Positions 62,056 to 64,000 of a DNA stretch of 64,000 nucleotides are shown piece after piece; within the stretch, counting starts at the first letter, position 1, and each line of letters begins with the position of its first letter. The stretch comes from an uncultured Bacilli bacterium (lineage in GTDB: Bacteria > Bacillota_I > Bacilli_A > RF39 > UBA660): NCBI GenBank assembly GCA_944332505.1, contig CALVKC010000001.1:62001-126000 (forward strand), read 5' to 3'. A program made the translations under genes and the position numbers. The notes beneath the pieces are model-generated. The model did no database searches, was not told the DNA's origin, and was given only the letters and a program-made list of their open reading frames with translations.

Positions 62056-62280
62056 TTATAATTCTCCTTTATTTTCTAAATAAATCTCAAGTTTATTTTT
62101 TAATTCTTTTACTGACGTCATTATTGATGTTATATCACTGTCAAAATTTCCATATTGATTTGATATAAATATACAACATTCGTCATATAATTCTTTAGCA
62201 TTAATATTTCTATTACTATTAAGACTTTTGTTTATTAGTGGTTTTATATCCGAATTCATTTTAGGAGTATCGTAATTCAT
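62056..62280 (-). CDS. Small hypothetical protein
   Basis: 74 residues, starting MNYDTPKMNSDIKPLINKSLNSN, with a helical C-terminal half (TSVKELKNKLEIYLENKG). GGAGGAAAAAT precedes the ATG, so it has its own start despite lying 2 nt after its neighbour. No family recognised. Confidence 0.5.
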   Translation of the reverse strand: MNYDTPKMNSDIKPLINKSLNSNRNINAKELYDECCIFISNQYGNFDSDITSIMTSVKELKNKLEIYLENKGEL

Positions 62281-62282
62281 TT

Positions 62283-62978
62283 TTATTTTTCCTCCGTATA
62301 TAAAATATTAATAAAATCTTTAAAGATATCAAATTTAGATATTTTCTTTTTATTCAATGATTTATATAAATCATTGAATAAATCATTAGTTGTTTCTCCA
62401 GATAATTTTTTATGAAGATTCAATCTATCTTTTAAGATTTCAAATTTATCATAAGAATCTACTAATGGAATTAATTCATATAATTTATTTTTATTGAAAT
62501 ATCCTTTAGTATCTTCTCCAATATCATCTATTGTATTTTTGACTTTGTTAGAAGCCCATTTATTAATATTTTTAAAATCTGATTCTATATAATCTTTTAA
62601 ATCATCTTCAGATTCTAATAAAGAATATTTTTTATTATTATCTAAATACAATTTTTTATAGGCTTCACAAATAGATACAGTTTCTATATTTATCTTCTTA
62701 GATTCAATAGATACATTGAAATTATTAAAAGCTTTAAATATAGAATTATCGCCTAATTTATCTATAGTATATGTGTATTCAACATCATATTTTTTTAATA
62801 CACTTTGTTTATTATTTATCATTTTTGTAGAGAAATTAAATAAATCTTTCTCAATAACTGTGAATTTAACTAACCCATCTGTTAGGATTAAATTATCATA
62901 ATTATATTTCTTACCATCAAAATATATTTCTTTTCTATCTTCATCAATTTCAATTTCAAAATTTTTATCTAAATTCAT
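62283..62978 (-). CDS. Hypothetical protein, charged
   Basis: 231 residues, Lys/Asp/Asn-rich, helical; no family recognised. N-terminal FEIEIDEDRKEIYFDGKKYNYDNL forms strands, the middle is coiled-coil-like (SDFKNINKWASNKVKNTIDDIGEDTKGYF) and the C-terminus charged (LYKSLNKKKISKFDIFKDF). GGGGGG lies 7 nt before the ATG. First gene of the unit that also contains 62056 and 61830. A terminator for the RNA polymerase gene lies just upstream (63004-63033). Confidence 0.5.
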   Translation of the reverse strand: MNLDKNFEIEIDEDRKEIYFDGKKYNYDNLILTDGLVKFTVIEKDLFNFSTKMINNKQSVLKKYDVEYTYTIDKLGDNSIFKAFNNFNVSIESKKINIETVSICEAYKKLYLDNNKKYSLLESEDDLKDYIESDFKNINKWASNKVKNTIDDIGEDTKGYFNKNKLYELIPLVDSYDKFEILKDRLNLHKKLSGETTNDLFNDLYKSLNKKKISKFDIFKDFINILYTEEK

Positions 62979-63003
62979 AATTATCCCCCCTATTAAATAT
63001 AAT

Positions 63004-63033
63004 TAAGAGTATGGATATTATTCCATACTCTTA
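63004..63033 (-). terminator. Hairpin terminator
   Basis: TAAGAGTATGGA/TCCATACTCTTA overlapping the stop of the RNA polymerase exon. Confidence 0.7.
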
Positions 63034-63367
63034 CATTGTTCTATTAAATCTAACTCTTCTTTAGTATATGTATCTCTAGATAATTCAATAAAACTATTTA
63101 GCATAATTAAAGTATCACGAGAATGATTCATAGAAGAATCAAATTTTCCATCATCATGAGAAATCATCATTGCATATTTTGGACTGAATACTATTTCTGC
63201 ACGATTAGCAAATTCTTGATTAATGATATATAAGACATTAAGTACATCCCCATCAAAATCTCCACCTAATGGTTTCAAAATTTGTAATGGAACAGACATT
63301 GTATAGTTATTATTGATACCTACGCATCTCATAAACATAATACTTCCATAATTAATTGTTGGCGTTG
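63018..63367 (-). CDS. Phage RNA polymerase beta'-like subunit, 3' exon
   Basis: About 116 residues after the splice junction, TPTINYGSIMFMRCVGINNN...VPLQILKPLGGDFDGDVLNV, aligned with the beta' catalytic region 'NR-PTLHR-SIQAF...[20 protein letters not shown]'. The three Asp of DFDGD (+ strand 63246-63260) hold the catalytic magnesium. ANRAEIVFSPKYAMM...DSSMNHSRDTLIML follows, then the protein stops at CKSME, so it ends about 75 residues after the catalytic loop. Split beta' chains ending after DFDGD are known in phiKZ/AR9-type phages. The 5' exon lies right of the window; the preceding sequence is a group I intron. Confidence 0.75.
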
Positions 63368-64000
63368 CATTCACATAGTTCGCTACACTATGCAGTTCTC
63401 TTATGAACTTCCCTATCTTTCAATAGGATACTAGACTATATCTTCATCTCATTTATTATAATTGATGAGACGGGAATCCATTTCGGTGCCCGCTTGGGTC
63501 CTAAGTAACTTAACGCTACTAGTCGTTGAACGTTATACATTTTAAAAGTTATAATCTTTTGAAATATGTTTCCAATTATGTCTAAGTTTTATTTGTGTTA
63601 TTAAAGGTTCATGTCCTTCTAAATTAACAAACTTAGCAATTTCTTTAGTAGTATATTTTTTAGTTTCTAATAACTTACAAATTTCTATAGCTTTAGATTC
63701 TGTTATAAAACAGAAATTATTATATTCACCAGGTTTTCTTAAACCATGTTGATATGCATGTATCATATTTTCTGTTTGAGTTACCCATTCTAAATTACTA
63801 TAAGAATTTTTAGTTTTAATTCCATTCTTATGATTAACTTGATAATCTTCTGGGTTTGATATAGGCTCGAATGTCATCATTACTAATCTATGAACCAAGA
63901 TATCAATAGGTTTATTATCTTTTGTTCTTAATGTTACTGATAGATATCCTCTACCTATAAATCTAGGTGCTATTAATAAATTTGTAAATTTAGAATATAC
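63368..64000 (-). ncRNA. Group I intron in the RNA polymerase gene (5' end beyond window)
   Basis: The minus strand shows P7 strand GTTCAACGACTA at about 63530-63519 and the matching GATATAGTCTAG at about 63449-63438, the same core as nrdD intron 1, with the 3' end ...TGTGAATG, then CAACGCC of the exon (terminal G at 63368). The HNH gene at 63542-64000 lies 5' of the P7 strand. The P1 helix and 5' splice site lie outside the window. Confidence 0.8.
63542..64000 (-). CDS. HNH homing endonuclease, intron-encoded (5' end cut by edge)
   Basis: The frame is open to the right edge (153 codons seen). Upstream of LVHRLVMMTFEPISNPEDYQVNHKNGIKTKNSYSNLEWVT (the HNH core) it reads VYSKFTNLLIAPRFIGRGYLSVTLRTKDNKP, the usual NUMOD4-like lead-in, so a start inside the window is unlikely. 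The C-terminus includes an HTH-like tail (ESKAIEICKLLETKKYTTKEIAKFV). Its stop lies about 10 nt before the P7 strand of the intron. Confidence 0.8.
   Translation of the reverse strand, partial: VYSKFTNLLIAPRFIGRGYLSVTLRTKDNKPIDILVHRLVMMTFEPISNPEDYQVNHKNGIKTKNSYSNLEWVTQTENMIHAYQHGLRKPGEYNNFCFITESKAIEICKLLETKKYTTKEIAKFVNLEGHEPLITQIKLRHNWKHISKDYNF

Noticed and set aside
1..64000. tRNA or rRNA genes
   Set aside because: No cloverleaf with GTTCGA-type T-arm or rRNA-like stretch was recognised by eye; a tRNA scan would settle this.

Overview
This window looks like part of a large, very AT-rich tailed-phage genome from an anaerobic, Firmicutes-type host. The supporting signs are strong AGGAGG ribosome-binding sites, an anaerobic (class III) ribonucleotide reductase, dense coding on both strands, long tail-fibre genes, group I introns, and an exon of a phage RNA polymerase beta' subunit with the DFDGD catalytic motif. 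Standard code 11 fits: TAA, TAG and TGA all end genes. Host and jumbo size are inference.

Layout. Positions 1-6318 (minus strand) hold replication and repair genes plus unknowns: a DnaB-like helicase cut by the left edge, a small membrane protein, an SbcD/Mre11-like phosphoesterase, two membrane or unknown proteins, a PD-(D/E)XK nuclease, and a pair that may be joined by a +1 frameshift. Positions 6484-15688 carry virion proteins, with a minus-strand HTH-like pair and a hidden 31-codon membrane peptide between them. Positions 15927-20834 are the nrdD/nrdG module. nrdD is split by two group I introns around a 29-nt exon just after the predicted glycyl-radical codon, and three homing endonuclease genes sit in the module. 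Positions 20862-21499 hold a silent cassette: two promoterless, 5'-truncated receptor-binding C-termini in inverted orientation, each starting with the same 51 bp.

Positions 21555-59311 form a large adhesin locus of more than 20 fibre or fibre-like genes on both strands. They share short N-terminal modules and GLMS-DK-KLD/NNYxHP repeats, then swap C-termini: pyocin-knob-like, Fn3, collar-like, degenerate SGNH hydrolase, C-type-lectin-like, pectate-lyase and NosD beta-helices, BspA-like repeats. Positions 59326-64000 carry small proteins, one more virion-like gene, a minus-strand operon of unknowns, and the RNA polymerase exon followed upstream by a group I intron with an HNH gene that runs off the right edge.

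Regulation. The most useful pattern is a two-class promoter grammar. Twenty-one late transcription units on both strands start 30-42 nt downstream of (A/T/G)ACA-N6-TA, which matches the AACA(N)6TW late promoter known for the non-virion RNA polymerase of Bacillus phage AR9. Non-virion genes instead have TATATTAT/TATATTAC upstream, like early promoters of phiKZ/AR9-type phages. With the beta' exon ending about 75 residues after DFDGD, as in split-beta' phage polymerases, this points to a phage that transcribes its own genome. Nearly every unit ends in a perfect hairpin, often shared by convergent genes.
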